Shown piece after piece: positions 17,151-26,768 of a stretch of DNA of 64,000 nucleotides. How positions within the stretch are numbered: position 1 is the first letter of the stretch; the number at the start of each line of letters is the position of its first letter. The position numbers and the translations under genes are program-made. The DNA comes from Dysgonomonas sp. 520 (GTDB lineage: Bacteria > Bacteroidota > Bacteroidia > Bacteroidales > Dysgonomonadaceae): assembly GCF_010501095.1 (NCBI RefSeq), contig NZ_QVMP01000005.1, positions 1-64,000 of the forward strand, in the 5' to 3' direction. The notes below the pieces were generated by a model, which saw only the letters and a program-made list of their open reading frames with translations, did not search any database and was not told the origin of the DNA.

Positions 17151-18672
17151 TGGATAAAGCTGAGTATAAATTCCTCCTGTTCATAAATTCACAAACAGAG
17201 GCCAAACTATTTTTCTTCTTATCCGAAAATTGTATGTCGATGCTCACCCTGAAGTTGTCGTCCATCACAACCGAATAAGATTTTATCAGGTCTAGCATGC
17301 CCGTCATTTTATTTGCCGGAGCCATTGCGTTTACATACGATTGCGCCATCGACGACACCGATAGGGAATCGCCGTAAAACAATACCCTGTTATCCTTCAT
17401 TTGTGTCACCAATAGAGAATCTTTCAGTTTATACGCCTTATCCAAGTGATTATGTTCGAACGAATTGTCGGTGGTCATGTAAAGCATATTGTCTTTTATT
17501 CCCAGATAATAGTCCGAATTTGGCAGTTCGAAATGATTGGCACCTGTCTTTTTCAGAAAACGGGTAGGGGGATTTGAATATTGATTCAGTGTATTATCCA
17601 TCGCATTGCGATCTTTCAGGTCGATCATAAAGGTATATTTGATCTCATTGCCTGTCGAATCGATAGTCTGAACAAGTGTGATATCTCCATTCAGGTTAGA
17701 TACTATATCGTTTATGTTGATGAACGGTATAGCACCTATTTGCTTCGACAATCCATCCCGATTGAGTTGCATCTTTAAACTGTCTCCGTTTATATTGGTA
17801 GTCTGGAAAGCATTAGGCATTTTGTCGAAATAGGCTAGGTGAGCACCTGTGCTATTTTTAAATATACTTTCAAAGGACTTCTTCGTATATGTTCTCTTTT
17901 CTTCGTCTCCAAAAATAAGATCGATTTCTATTTTTACCTCTCCTTTTTCGAAAGAAATATATGTTAAAGGAGTACAGCCAACCAAAACACTTTCAAAGTT
18001 TATCTCATCTTTCGAATTTGATTTCAACAACTTATTTATTAATACATCCGTATTGTAGATGGCTACATCCGAACCATTCGACAATAAATTCCGAACGGCA
18101 TTGTTAGATGTTATGCTTCTTTCCTTTTTCTGCCTGAAAAAGCTCCTGACTGTGGCATTCAGGTCAATTTCTTCATCCGAAATATATTTTACAATCAATA
18201 ATTGATATTTGTTCCATGCAAAATAGATGCTTTTATTATACATGAAACTGCCGATTCCGTTTTTTCGCTGAATTTTATTGTCTGTCACAAAGCCGGCCGA
18301 TATCAATCGGTCTTTCAGCCTGTCGCTGTCAGCCACTTTAAATGCCAGTCCATGAATAGTTGGCGATTCAAATGCAAAAAAACTTTTACCCAAATCAATG
18401 CCATAAGAATCTATGCTTCTGAATATTGTATCCAGCTCGGCTAGCATCTGTTTGTCTTGTACAATAATTTTCTGCAACAAATAGAAAGAATTCTTTACCG
18501 GTTGATCTTTTTCATCCTTGTATTCCATTTTTCGCATCAATTGTCCACCTTCAATTTTCACCAGATATGTTACATCTTGTGGTATAAGCTCCGGAAGATA
18601 TTTGTCACCTTCGCTGCACGAGGATAGAACTAATAAGAATAAAGCCAGAAAAAATAGTGCGAATTTTTTCAT
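17143..18672 (-). CDS. Lipoprotein, probably DUF4836 family
   Basis: 509 residues. Lipoprotein signal MKKFALFFLALFLLVLSSC with the modified Cys at 19. The body begins LPELIPQDVTYLVKIEGGQL and has long alternating beta/alpha stretches, matching the length and opening of Bacteroidales DUF4836 proteins (family from memory). It is the first gene of an operon with an ABC ATPase and an FtsX-like permease (8-bp overlap). It probably sits in the periplasm or outer membrane as the transporter's partner (inference). Confidence 0.72.
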   Translation of the reverse strand: MKKFALFFLALFLLVLSSCSEGDKYLPELIPQDVTYLVKIEGGQLMRKMEYKDEKDQPVKNSFYLLQKIIVQDKQMLAELDTIFRSIDSYGIDLGKSFFAFESPTIHGLAFKVADSDRLKDRLISAGFVTDNKIQRKNGIGSFMYNKSIYFAWNKYQLLIVKYISDEEIDLNATVRSFFRQKKERSITSNNAVRNLLSNGSDVAIYNTDVLINKLLKSNSKDEINFESVLVGCTPLTYISFEKGEVKIEIDLIFGDEEKRTYTKKSFESIFKNSTGAHLAYFDKMPNAFQTTNINGDSLKMQLNRDGLSKQIGAIPFININDIVSNLNGDITLVQTIDSTGNEIKYTFMIDLKDRNAMDNTLNQYSNPPTRFLKKTGANHFELPNSDYYLGIKDNMLYMTTDNSFEHNHLDKAYKLKDSLLVTQMKDNRVLFYGDSLSVSSMAQSYVNAMAPANKMTGMLDLIKSYSVVMDDNFRVSIDIQFSDKKKNSLASVCEFMNRRNLYSALSNE

Positions 18673-18714
18673 TTAAGAGTGTATTTTATAATAAGTTGTG
18701 CAATTTAATCAAAA

Positions 18715-18738
18715 AAAGGATAAGTTTCCTTATCCTTT
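18715..18738 (-). terminator. Intrinsic terminator after the second OmpH/Skp gene
   Basis: AAAGGATAAG (18715-18724) pairs with CTTATCCTTT (18729-18738). On the reverse strand a run of T follows. It ends the DUF6089-uppS-bamA-skp-skp operon. Confidence 0.85.
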
Positions 18739-18758
18739 CTCTACGTTTTGAGTAAAGT

Positions 18759-19256
18759 TTATTTTATTCCTAATTTAGGCTTTACAAATTTGCTTGCATC
18801 AACAGCCGATGAACTGATATATGGCGCCACGTTTTTCTCGAAGATATAGGTGTAACCCTGTTCTTGTCCTACTTCCTGAATTGCTTTTTGAAGTTTTTCG
18901 AAAAGAGGTGCTTGCAATTGTTGGCTCAACTCTTGCAACTCTTTCTGGCTGTTTTGAGCATAAGTCTCATATCTTTCCTGAAGTTGCTCCAATTGTTTTT
19001 GTCTGTCCAACAAAACGCTTTGAGTCAGGCTTGCAGTATCAGCTCTGAATTCTTCTTGTTTTCTTGTGTACTCAGTTTCCAGCCCTGTAAGAGTTTTTCT
19101 TATTTCTTCTTGTTTTGCTGTTATCTTAGACTCCACGCCACCTATTTCCGGCATTTGATAATATATCTCCTGGCTATTGATATAGGCTAGCTTGTCTTGA
19201 GCAAATGCTGCAAGTGGAGCAAATGCCAACGATAAAATAATAAGTTTTTTCAACAT
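18759..19256 (-). CDS. OmpH/Skp-family periplasmic chaperone (second copy)
   Basis: 165 residues. Signal peptide MLKKLIILSLAFAPLAAFA, then QDKLAYINSQEIYYQMPE, the usual Skp/OmpH opening. A long charged coiled coil (about 40-125) forms the tentacles, and a C-terminal beta element follows (EQGYTYIFEKNVAPYISSSAVD). Skp trimers hold unfolded outer-membrane proteins in the periplasm. It is the last gene of the bamA operon, directly after a first copy, a common duplication in Bacteroidetes. Confidence 0.92.
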   Translation of the reverse strand: MLKKLIILSLAFAPLAAFAQDKLAYINSQEIYYQMPEIGGVESKITAKQEEIRKTLTGLETEYTRKQEEFRADTASLTQSVLLDRQKQLEQLQERYETYAQNSQKELQELSQQLQAPLFEKLQKAIQEVGQEQGYTYIFEKNVAPYISSSAVDASKFVKPKLGIK

Positions 19257-19305
19257 ATTGATTTAGTTTTTATTAATTTCAATTTCTTTCGCAAAAGTAA
19301 ACTTT

Positions 19306-19821
19306 TTATTTTGAATATCCTAGCTTAGCCAGAACTTCATTGCTTATATCTATCCGTGGCGAAGCAAAAATGACACTGGATGCCGAAGCCCTGTCCAGCA
19401 CAAGCTGATAGCCTTTTGCATTGGATATTTCCTTCACGGCATTGTAGATGTCGTCCTGTATCGGATTTATGAGTGCTTCACGCTGTTTGTAAAGTTCGCC
19501 TTCGGGTCCGAAATATTTTTTGTTCAGTTCCTGAAGCGCCTTTTCTTTTGCCACAATTTCGTCTTCTTTCTTTTTCTTCTGGTCGGCAGACAAAAACACA
19601 GATTCGGATTGGTATGTCTTATATAGGTTTTGTATTTCCTGACGAGACTTGTCTATTTCCGACTGCCATCTTTTCGATAAAGATTCTATTTGTTCGTTCG
19701 CAGTTTCGTAACTGGCTATATTTTTAAGGATATATTCCATGTCGATAAGGGCAAATTTCTGAGCATTTGCGCTTAAGGTGAATGCGATCAATAAACCGAA
19801 TATTAGGGTTAGCTTTTTCAT
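19306..19821 (-). CDS. OmpH/Skp-family periplasmic chaperone (first copy)
   Basis: 171 residues. Signal peptide MKKLTLIFGLLIAFTLSANA, then QKFALIDMEYILKNIASYE. The coiled-coil middle is rich in Lys, Glu and Gln, and the C-terminus is AKGYQLVLDRASASSVIFASP. Role as for the neighbouring copy; it lies 118 bp after bamA. The two copies have diverged strongly in the middle but keep the same ends. Confidence 0.92.
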   Translation of the reverse strand: MKKLTLIFGLLIAFTLSANAQKFALIDMEYILKNIASYETANEQIESLSKRWQSEIDKSRQEIQNLYKTYQSESVFLSADQKKKKEDEIVAKEKALQELNKKYFGPEGELYKQREALINPIQDDIYNAVKEISNAKGYQLVLDRASASSVIFASPRIDISNEVLAKLGYSK

Positions 19822-19939
19822 ATTAATCTTGTTTTTAATTTCAAAAATTCAAATATAACACCACATGTCTATTAGATGTAAAAATACGGCTTTTAGTTTA
19901 CTCCACATCTGATAAATAATGTTAATCTTCCCTTTTTTC

Positions 19940-22606
19940 TTAAAATTCTTGTCCAATGATAAAGTGTAGCTGGCTACCGCTATATTCCCGACTTTTTCCG
20001 GAACCCATTTGAAGTGCGTCGAAACCATAGGCCCAGTCTATACCCAACAATCCGATCATCGGCAGCATAACTCTGACTCCCACTCCGGCCGAACGTTTCA
20101 GGTCGAACGGATTGATCTTGTTGATGTCGCTCCACGCATTTCCGGCTTCAAGGAAAGACAATATATAGATTGTGGATGTTGGCTCAAGAATAATAGGATA
20201 TCTCAGTTCCAGTCCCAGACGGGCATAAGCACTGGCCTGATAACCCAACGAACCGTTCTCGTAACCACGCAATGCAACAGTCTCGGTAGCATAACTTGAA
20301 TAAGATCCTGTCATACCATCCCCTCCCACATAGAAAGTCTCGAACGGAGATTTTTTGTGTTTGTTGTAGTATCCTACCATACCAAACTCGGTACGGGTCA
20401 TCAATACAGGAGTTTTAGTAATAGATGGAACTAAAGACGTAAATGTTTTTGCCTTAAATTTCCATTTATGATATTCAACCCATTTGAATTTCTTTTCAGT
20501 TTCATATCCCTCCTCGTCTTTTGGCATATTTGCGTAATCTTTACCATCGAGCAGCGAGAATGGCGGAGTTAATTGCGCTGTCAAAGTAAACTGCGACCCT
20601 GTACGTGTAAACACCGGATTATCTGTCGAGTTACGAGCCAAAGTCAGGTTTATACTTAGGTTGTTCGACACCCCGTCTCTGATAAGTGTCTGGTAAGTCC
20701 AGTTTTTCATCGAGTATCTTTGATACGACAGCTCGGCCTGAGCGTAGAAATAGTCATCCGGCCATTTCAAACGTTTTCCGTATGCAACCGAAAGTCCTAA
20801 AGTTTTCATCGATTTGTCTGGGTCTAACGAACTTTGGTATGCGTTATCGTTTCCATAGCCGTAACCGTAACCATAAAGCGAATTGTAAAGGCTGTTGTTA
20901 TAATAGTCGTAGTTGACACCTGTCATCACAGAGTAATATGCTCCTACCGACAAAGAGTTTGGCCTTTTGCCTCCAAACCACGGGTCCATAAACGATATGG
21001 AGTACGATTGATAGTAGTCGGCATTAGTCTGCGCACTCAAAGTCAATGTTTGTCCTTCACCTTGAGGCAGGAATCCTTTGTAAGATCCCTTGTTGAACAG
21101 GTTTTTCAAAGAGAAGTTTGAGAATTTAAGGCTCAACTTACCAATGATACCCGTTTGTCCCCATCCTGCCGAAAATTCGACCTGGTCGTTGGCTTTCGAT
21201 GCCAAATCCCAGCCTATATCAATTGTTCCTGTTTCAGGATCGGGCACAGGGTTGGGCTTGATGTTTTCGGGGTCGAAATGTCCCATCTGAGCAATTTCCC
21301 GATACGACCTCATCAAATCTTCACGGCTGAACAATGCTCCGGGTTTTGTCCTCAATTCGCGACGAACCACATCTTCATACAGACGGTCGTTTCCGCTGAT
21401 GGTCACTTTCCTGATTTTCGCCTGAGGACCTTCCGTAATACGTATTTCCAAGTCTACCGAGTCTTTTTCTATATTGGCTTCCACCGGATCGGCATGGTAG
21501 AAGACATAACCTTTGTTGTAGTAGAACAGGTTACCTACGGCATCTTCATCTTCGGTCAATCTCTGAGAGATTTTCGATTGATTGTAAACATCGCCCGGCT
21601 TAATTGCCAACTGAGCCTGCAATACATCCGTGGCATACTCTGTATTTCCAATCCATGTTATATCGCGAATAAAGTACTTTTGTCCTTCTTCTACCTTAAT
21701 ATGGATATCTACTTTTTTATCGTTGTATTTGGTAACCGTGTCTTCAAGTATCTGTGCATCACGATAACCCAATTCATTGTATTTTTTAATCAGGTTTTCC
21801 TTGTCTTCTTCGTAACTTTCGGGTACATAGTTGGTCGATCGAAGGAAGTTTCTGAAAAACGACTTGAAGTTCGATTTGTGGCGGGTTTTCTTCATAGACC
21901 GCTCCAGTGTTGATGCAGAAACAAGTTCATTTCCTTCTATAATGATATCGTGTACTTTGATCTTTGTTTTCTTGTTGACATTTATGTTCAGGTATACATG
22001 GTTTTCTTTCGACAAATCGTCTGTTTGTGTAATGTCGACCAATGCATCGTTAAACCCTTTTTCATCGTAGTATTTTTTTATCAAATCCTTTGCCCTGTCC
22101 AATTGGTTGGGTGTGATCTGATTACCTCTGATGAATCCGATACGGGCCTCAATATCTTTACGTTCGCTGTTTTTCATCCCGTAGTAGTTGATGTCCGTAA
22201 TACGGGGACGGTCTTTCAGTCTGATTTCGAGCCAAACCTTATTTCCTTCCAGTTTTGTAACGGCAATAGCCACATCCGAAAAAAGTCCTTGTTTCCAGAA
22301 CCGTTTCACGGCATTGGTGATGTCACTACCCGGAACCTCGATCATCTGTCCGACCGACAGTCCGGAAAAACCAACAAGAACAAAGTCCTCATACATAGAA
22401 TTTACAAGTCCTGATATCTTTATATCAGCTATTTCGCATTTTCGTGCAGCAACCGAGTAAGAGATAACAGGAGGCGGGTCTTGTGTGTCTCCTTGCGTTG
22501 CCACAACTACATCAGTTTTGTTTGTCGTTGTGTCCGATTGAGCAAATAACAATGTCTGAAACGTACAAATTAAAAAAAGAAATACAGTAAAAATTTTTCT
22601 GCGCAT
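19940..22606 (-). CDS. bamA: BamA, outer-membrane protein assembly factor
   Basis: 888 residues. Signal peptide to about residue 22, five POTRA domains to about 480 (for example WLEIRLKDRPRITDINYYG and VDLEIRITEGPQAKIRKVTISGNDRL), then the Omp85 barrel ending GSQLHFIIGQEF. The substrate-insertion loop 6 motif appears as ALRGYENGSLG (family: VRGF/Y). It folds and inserts beta-barrel proteins in the outer membrane. An unusual Tyr/Gly/Asn-rich insert lies near residues 565-595 (SLYGYGYGYGND), probably a surface loop. It is in an operon with uppS upstream and two skp-like genes downstream, the usual Bacteroidales order. Confidence 0.96.
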   Translation of the reverse strand: MRRKIFTVFLFLICTFQTLLFAQSDTTTNKTDVVVATQGDTQDPPPVISYSVAARKCEIADIKISGLVNSMYEDFVLVGFSGLSVGQMIEVPGSDITNAVKRFWKQGLFSDVAIAVTKLEGNKVWLEIRLKDRPRITDINYYGMKNSERKDIEARIGFIRGNQITPNQLDRAKDLIKKYYDEKGFNDALVDITQTDDLSKENHVYLNINVNKKTKIKVHDIIIEGNELVSASTLERSMKKTRHKSNFKSFFRNFLRSTNYVPESYEEDKENLIKKYNELGYRDAQILEDTVTKYNDKKVDIHIKVEEGQKYFIRDITWIGNTEYATDVLQAQLAIKPGDVYNQSKISQRLTEDEDAVGNLFYYNKGYVFYHADPVEANIEKDSVDLEIRITEGPQAKIRKVTISGNDRLYEDVVRRELRTKPGALFSREDLMRSYREIAQMGHFDPENIKPNPVPDPETGTIDIGWDLASKANDQVEFSAGWGQTGIIGKLSLKFSNFSLKNLFNKGSYKGFLPQGEGQTLTLSAQTNADYYQSYSISFMDPWFGGKRPNSLSVGAYYSVMTGVNYDYYNNSLYNSLYGYGYGYGNDNAYQSSLDPDKSMKTLGLSVAYGKRLKWPDDYFYAQAELSYQRYSMKNWTYQTLIRDGVSNNLSINLTLARNSTDNPVFTRTGSQFTLTAQLTPPFSLLDGKDYANMPKDEEGYETEKKFKWVEYHKWKFKAKTFTSLVPSITKTPVLMTRTEFGMVGYYNKHKKSPFETFYVGGDGMTGSYSSYATETVALRGYENGSLGYQASAYARLGLELRYPIILEPTSTIYILSFLEAGNAWSDINKINPFDLKRSAGVGVRVMLPMIGLLGIDWAYGFDALQMGSGKSREYSGSQLHFIIGQEF

Positions 22607-22657
22607 ATCGTGATTTTTAGGTCAGGCTGATTAGACCTTTTTATTTCTTGTTTTTTC

Positions 22658-23401
22658 CTATTTTTTTACCTGTTCACTTGTTTTTCCAAAACGGCGTTCC
22701 CTGTTCTGATAGTCCAATATAGCCGCATACAGCTCTTCTTTGCCAAAGTCGGGCCACAAGGTATCTGTAAAATACAGTTCTGAGTATGCCACCTGCCACA
22801 ACAGGTAGTTGCTGATACGGCATTCTCCTCCCGTGCGTATTAACAAATCGGGGTCGGGAATCCCTGCCGTGGATAAATTATCCGAAATAGTTTTTTCCGT
22901 AATATCGCCTATCTGTAATTCGTTAGCCAATACCCGGCTTGATATTTTCTTGGCGGCTTCCGTTATTTCCCAACGTGCCGAGTAGCTTAATGCCAAAACG
23001 AGCGTAACCCCTGTTGAGGCGGAAGTGTCTTCGATACATTGTTCCAACACTTTTCTTGCTTCATCCGGCAATCGGGACAAGTCGCCGATTGTTTTCAAAC
23101 GAACATTGTTCTTTATCAAATCGGCAGTTTCTTTCGCTATTGCCTGTACAAGCAAAGACATCAATGCTTTTATCTCTTCCTCCGGCCTGTTCCAGTTTTC
23201 GGTAGAGAAAGTATACATTGTGAGGTGAGAAATTTTAAGTTCCGTAGCCGCCTCAACAATAAGCCTCACCGAGCTTACTCCCGCAGCATGCCCTTCAAAC
23301 CTTTCCTTGCCTTGCTGTTTAGCCCAACGCCCGTTTCCATCCATAATGATAGCAACATGCTGGGGCAACGATTCTCTGTTTATTTTATCCAATAAAGACA
23401 T
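22658..23401 (-). CDS. uppS: Isoprenyl transferase (undecaprenyl diphosphate synthase)
   Basis: 247 residues, full length. [24 protein letters not shown] holds the catalytic Asp and phosphate-binding residues, followed by [18 protein letters not shown], and near the C-terminus [27 protein letters not shown], all hallmarks of the cis-prenyltransferase family. It makes the C55 lipid carrier for peptidoglycan and surface glycans. Coupled with bamA downstream (51-bp gap) and DUF6089 upstream. Confidence 0.97.
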   Translation of the reverse strand: MSLLDKINRESLPQHVAIIMDGNGRWAKQQGKERFEGHAAGVSSVRLIVEAATELKISHLTMYTFSTENWNRPEEEIKALMSLLVQAIAKETADLIKNNVRLKTIGDLSRLPDEARKVLEQCIEDTSASTGVTLVLALSYSARWEITEAAKKISSRVLANELQIGDITEKTISDNLSTAGIPDPDLLIRTGGECRISNYLLWQVAYSELYFTDTLWPDFGKEELYAAILDYQNRERRFGKTSEQVKK

Positions 23402-23423
23402 CTTCTTATTGTTTTTATTATAT

Positions 23424-24122
23424 CTAATCTATGTTCAGGCACGACCTTGTTCTCAAGCCAAAATCCCATGTTACAGAAAACATAGCCAGGCAATACCAAT
23501 CTTTGTTTTTAAAGAAACTACTTTCAATATTGTAAGGGTCGTTCAGGCTCAAGCCATCTTTTTTCGGACTATCGAAAGAATCTCCGAACAGTTTTCTGAC
23601 TGACAATTCAAAACCGACATTCAGCCTGTCTTTCCATTTATATTTCAGTCCCAATCCCAAAGGAATATTCAAGGCTCCGAAAAATTCATCGCCGGGAGCC
23701 AACGTCAAACCCAATCCGGTGAAGAGATAAGGCGACATTTTTTTTGTTCCCAGAAATTCATACTTATCGCTATAATTGAAAAAATTATACTCGATTTGTC
23801 CTCCCAGCTCAAAAAATGTTCTGCTGAAAGAAACATTTTGTCCGTGGGGAAATACATTTCCCGATTTTTCAGTATCTCCGGATACCCGTCCCATCAGCAA
23901 ATCGCCTTTGAAAGCCCACCTGAAATTTTTATTGTAACGGAAAACGGCTCCGGCTGCGAATCCGGGATTTTGGAACAATTTTGTTTTATTGGCATCGCCC
24001 ATATAAAACGAAGTTCCTGCCATTCCTCCTATCTCATATTTATACTCTTGTGCAAGAATCGTATTTGAAGAGAATATTCCGCCAACAATGAAAAACATGA
24101 ATATGAATCTGATTTTTTTCAT
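23424..24122 (-). CDS. DUF6089 family outer-membrane-type protein
   Basis: 232 residues with a signal peptide (cleavage after about NTILA) and a compact beta-barrel-like body ([20 protein letters not shown] at the start, then repeated aromatic strands). Proteins of this type (DUF6089) sit just before uppS-bamA in many Bacteroidales, which fits the position here, 22 bp before uppS. The function is unknown; the position suggests a role in envelope assembly. Confidence 0.8.
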   Translation of the reverse strand: MKKIRFIFMFFIVGGIFSSNTILAQEYKYEIGGMAGTSFYMGDANKTKLFQNPGFAAGAVFRYNKNFRWAFKGDLLMGRVSGDTEKSGNVFPHGQNVSFSRTFFELGGQIEYNFFNYSDKYEFLGTKKMSPYLFTGLGLTLAPGDEFFGALNIPLGLGLKYKWKDRLNVGFELSVRKLFGDSFDSPKKDGLSLNDPYNIESSFFKNKDWYCLAMFSVTWDFGLRTRSCLNID

Positions 24123-24203
24123 TCTTTTTTGTGTTGTCTATTCTCTTTAAACGTAATACATTACCAAAAAAGTATTACAGATACGTGATATTCTTTCATA
24201 AAA

Positions 24204-25598
24204 TTAATTGAGGTCCAGTATATTCAACTTTCCTTTCCAAACCTGTTCCGTATATATTCCGCTTGAAGATTTTCCTCCGAAAATCCACATATAGTTCGAT
24301 TCGTCTACAATCAGCGACCGATCATTTACTCCTATCGCTGCTGTTGGCAAATTTTGTTTATCTGATGCCTCTTCCCAGTTGTTACCCCAATCGGAACTTG
24401 TATAGAATTTTCTGTTCGAAAGCAGGTACAATTTGTCGTTGTAATAAGCCAATGATAAATTTTCCCGAGTCAATAGGGAAAAACCTTTATACACTGTCAT
24501 CTCTATGCCTGATGCGGTGTTCATTATTTGCCATGTAGAAGACATTATCTCATTCTTCATGTTAAAGCCTCCGTAAACAACCATTTTGTTGGTTCTCTTA
24601 TCTCTGCTGAAAATGCTTGTTGATGCAAAACCACTCAATGGAAAGTCGGGAACCGAATAACTTCCGAATGTTAGTTTCTGTCCTCTTTCTATCGACTTCA
24701 AATCTTTTGATGTGGCCAGATAAAAATCTTCACCATCGGCAACCACCATCAGCAATACATCATTTTCCGCACTGTCTCCCGGTAAAACGCCATAAATAGT
24801 AACCACATTCTCGCCATTGCTCAACGAAGACCAATCCTTACCATCACTTGATGAATAAGATGCTCCGGACTTGTCGGTAATGTAAAATGTATTGTTGTAA
24901 AGAGTAAAATTACTTGTTTTGGCTTCATCGGGCAGTCCTGTTACGGATGCAACATCCCACGTTGATGCGTCTTTTTGCAGGGTGAACAAAGACAGAGCAT
25001 CTGCCCCACCTCTTGACAAAGAGTAGAACGTGTCTCCTTTCAGCAGGGTTTTCTGCTCGCCTGCCTGTGGCATGTATGCCTGCGTTTTCCAATGAATACT
25101 ATCCGGATCTGTCAGGTATCTGTTCAGTTGAATTTCATACCTTTTCACGACTGTCGTGTCTGCCGCCGCCTTGATCGATATATAAACCGGCAGTTTTGCA
25201 AAACTTATAGAGTCGCTGCTATTCCATCTGTACGTGCTGTCGGGCGTTTCTACAATAATAGCCGCCGCACCATAAGTTGAATTTACAGACAGGTCAACCT
25301 TCATTGTCCTGAAATCCATTGCATAAGGCAATGATCCGGGATTGTATATAAGATTTCTTTTCTGGTCTATTGCAAAGTTTGTTTTTCCCAATTGCACACA
25401 ATCGGTCGAATCTTTTGCTCTGGCAAGAGAGTCTTCTATACTTGTGTTGTTTTTTTGAGTGAGGGAAAAACTGTATATCTGCGCATCCTTCGGATAAAAT
25501 GTATCTATTACAATTTCCGAACTATCATCTCCACACGATACGGTAAAGATGGCTATAAGAGTTGTCAGCAGTAATTGGACGATGTATTTAACATTCAT
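24204..25598 (-). CDS. DUF6242-type lipoprotein
   Basis: 464 residues. Lipoprotein signal ending TVSCGDD (Cys at about 22). The N-terminal part is an Ig-like beta domain (about 30-155). The C-terminal part has repeated kelch-like or sialidase-like blades, with SSDGKDWSSLSNGENV, TSSDWGNNWEEASD and NYMWIFGGKSSSGI (Asp-box and kelch flavour). The family name is from memory. It probably sits on the cell surface or in the outer membrane; the ligand is unknown. It has its own promoter box at 25631. Confidence 0.7.
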   Translation of the reverse strand: MNVKYIVQLLLTTLIAIFTVSCGDDSSEIVIDTFYPKDAQIYSFSLTQKNNTSIEDSLARAKDSTDCVQLGKTNFAIDQKRNLIYNPGSLPYAMDFRTMKVDLSVNSTYGAAAIIVETPDSTYRWNSSDSISFAKLPVYISIKAAADTTVVKRYEIQLNRYLTDPDSIHWKTQAYMPQAGEQKTLLKGDTFYSLSRGGADALSLFTLQKDASTWDVASVTGLPDEAKTSNFTLYNNTFYITDKSGASYSSSDGKDWSSLSNGENVVTIYGVLPGDSAENDVLLMVVADGEDFYLATSKDLKSIERGQKLTFGSYSVPDFPLSGFASTSIFSRDKRTNKMVVYGGFNMKNEIMSSTWQIMNTASGIEMTVYKGFSLLTRENLSLAYYNDKLYLLSNRKFYTSSDWGNNWEEASDKQNLPTAAIGVNDRSLIVDESNYMWIFGGKSSSGIYTEQVWKGKLNILDLN

Positions 25599-25630
25599 TT
25601 TTTTTCAACTTATTTTACGTCATCAAGTTG

Positions 25631-25638
25631 CAAAATTA
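25631..25638 (-). promoter_or_regulatory. Candidate promoter of the DUF6242 gene (TAATTTTG)
   Basis: Reverse-strand TAnnTTTG box 32 nt upstream of the start. Confidence 0.5.
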
Positions 25639-25675
25639 GAAAGATTTTCAACTAAATGTCGAAATAAACGGAGAT

Positions 25676-26743
25676 TTATAAAAAATTATGGTTTTCAAAG
25701 TTCCTTAGATGTATCAATCTTGCGCCATATTGCGTTTCGTCGGAGATAACGCTGCCATTTATGTCCGGTGCGGAAATCCCTTGTTTAAAATAAAGTTCGG
25801 CAATTTCAACAAAAGCCTCATCCCACAAGCCGCAAACGATAAAACTTTCCAAAACCTGCCTGCCACCCTCTACCAACAGAGAATCTATTTTATAATTATT
25901 TAACGCAGACAACAGGTTCGGAAGCAGGCTGTCATCGAACACGACAGGTATAAGTGTGGTATTCTTCTTTTCTGTTATTTTATCTACCGATTCGGTAAAA
26001 ATCAGAGTTTGCGCCGAATTGTCGTAAATATTATTGGTTTCGGGAATCTTCAAATTGCGATCGAGAACAACCCTGACCGGATTTTTTCCATACCAGAGCC
26101 TTGTTGTCAACGACGGATTATCATTTAATGCGGTATTTGTCCCGATCATTATGGCAGACATTTCTGCCCGCTTCTTATGTACCAGCATTTTAGTGAAGCT
26201 GTTTGATATAGGGGTAGGTATTCGGGGTTCATCGTCTTGCCTTATCTTGTCTATAAAGCCATCCCGGCTTTGTGCCCATTTCAGGTAGATATAAGGTCGC
26301 TGCCTGACCTGCCGTGAAAAAAACTCTTTATTCAGTTCTTTCGATTCTTGTTCCAGAACACCAATCACAACCTCTACTCCGGCATCCACAAGCATTTTTA
26401 TGCCGCCACCGTCAACCTGAGGAAAAGGGTCTGTAACGGCAATCACTACCTTGGGTATTTGCATGTCGATAATGAGTTTTGCACAAGGTGGCGTCTTCCC
26501 ATAATGAGAACAAGGCTCCAAAGAGACATACATCACCGATTCTGTCAGCAAATCCTTTCTCTTGACACTGTTCACGGCATTCACTTCGGCATGAGGTTCG
26601 CCGTATTTGCGATGATATCCTTCGCCTATAATCTTTCCGTCGTGAACAATGACTGCTCCCACCATAGGATTGGGACTAACATATCCCCTGCCTTTCGATG
26701 CCAGTTGCAGGCATCGCCGCATATATTTTTCGTCGATATTCAT
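25676..26743 (-). CDS. ribD: RibD, bifunctional riboflavin biosynthesis deaminase/reductase
   Basis: 355 residues, full length. The N-terminal zinc deaminase has HAEVNAVN and the Cys pair of LEPCSHYGKTPPC. The C-terminal reductase domain begins near residue 150 (RPYIYLKWAQSRDGFI) and ends with LLVEGGRQVLESFI. It catalyses the second and third steps of riboflavin synthesis (deamination and side-chain reduction). It is divergent from prmC, with only 25 bp between the two start codons. Confidence 0.97.
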   Translation of the reverse strand: MNIDEKYMRRCLQLASKGRGYVSPNPMVGAVIVHDGKIIGEGYHRKYGEPHAEVNAVNSVKRKDLLTESVMYVSLEPCSHYGKTPPCAKLIIDMQIPKVVIAVTDPFPQVDGGGIKMLVDAGVEVVIGVLEQESKELNKEFFSRQVRQRPYIYLKWAQSRDGFIDKIRQDDEPRIPTPISNSFTKMLVHKKRAEMSAIMIGTNTALNDNPSLTTRLWYGKNPVRVVLDRNLKIPETNNIYDNSAQTLIFTESVDKITEKKNTTLIPVVFDDSLLPNLLSALNNYKIDSLLVEGGRQVLESFIVCGLWDEAFVEIAELYFKQGISAPDINGSVISDETQYGARLIHLRNFENHNFL

Positions 26744-26754
26744 TTACTTTTTTG

Positions 26755-26762
26755 TAATTTTG
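26755..26762 (+). promoter_or_regulatory. Candidate promoter of prmC (TAATTTTG), nearly leaderless
   Basis: The box ends only 6 nt before the chosen ATG, so transcription would start at or very near the start codon. Confidence 0.45.
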
Positions 26763-26768
26763 CTCTCT

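Noticed and set aside
21155-21913. 252-codon forward frame inside bamA
   Set aside because: Antisense to the POTRA region of bamA, with Phe/Cys/His-rich composition and no family match.
26649-26768. Upstream in-frame start for prmC
   Set aside because: It would overlap the start of ribD and add ~40 residues unlike PrmC; the ATG at 26769 fits the family and the promoter box.
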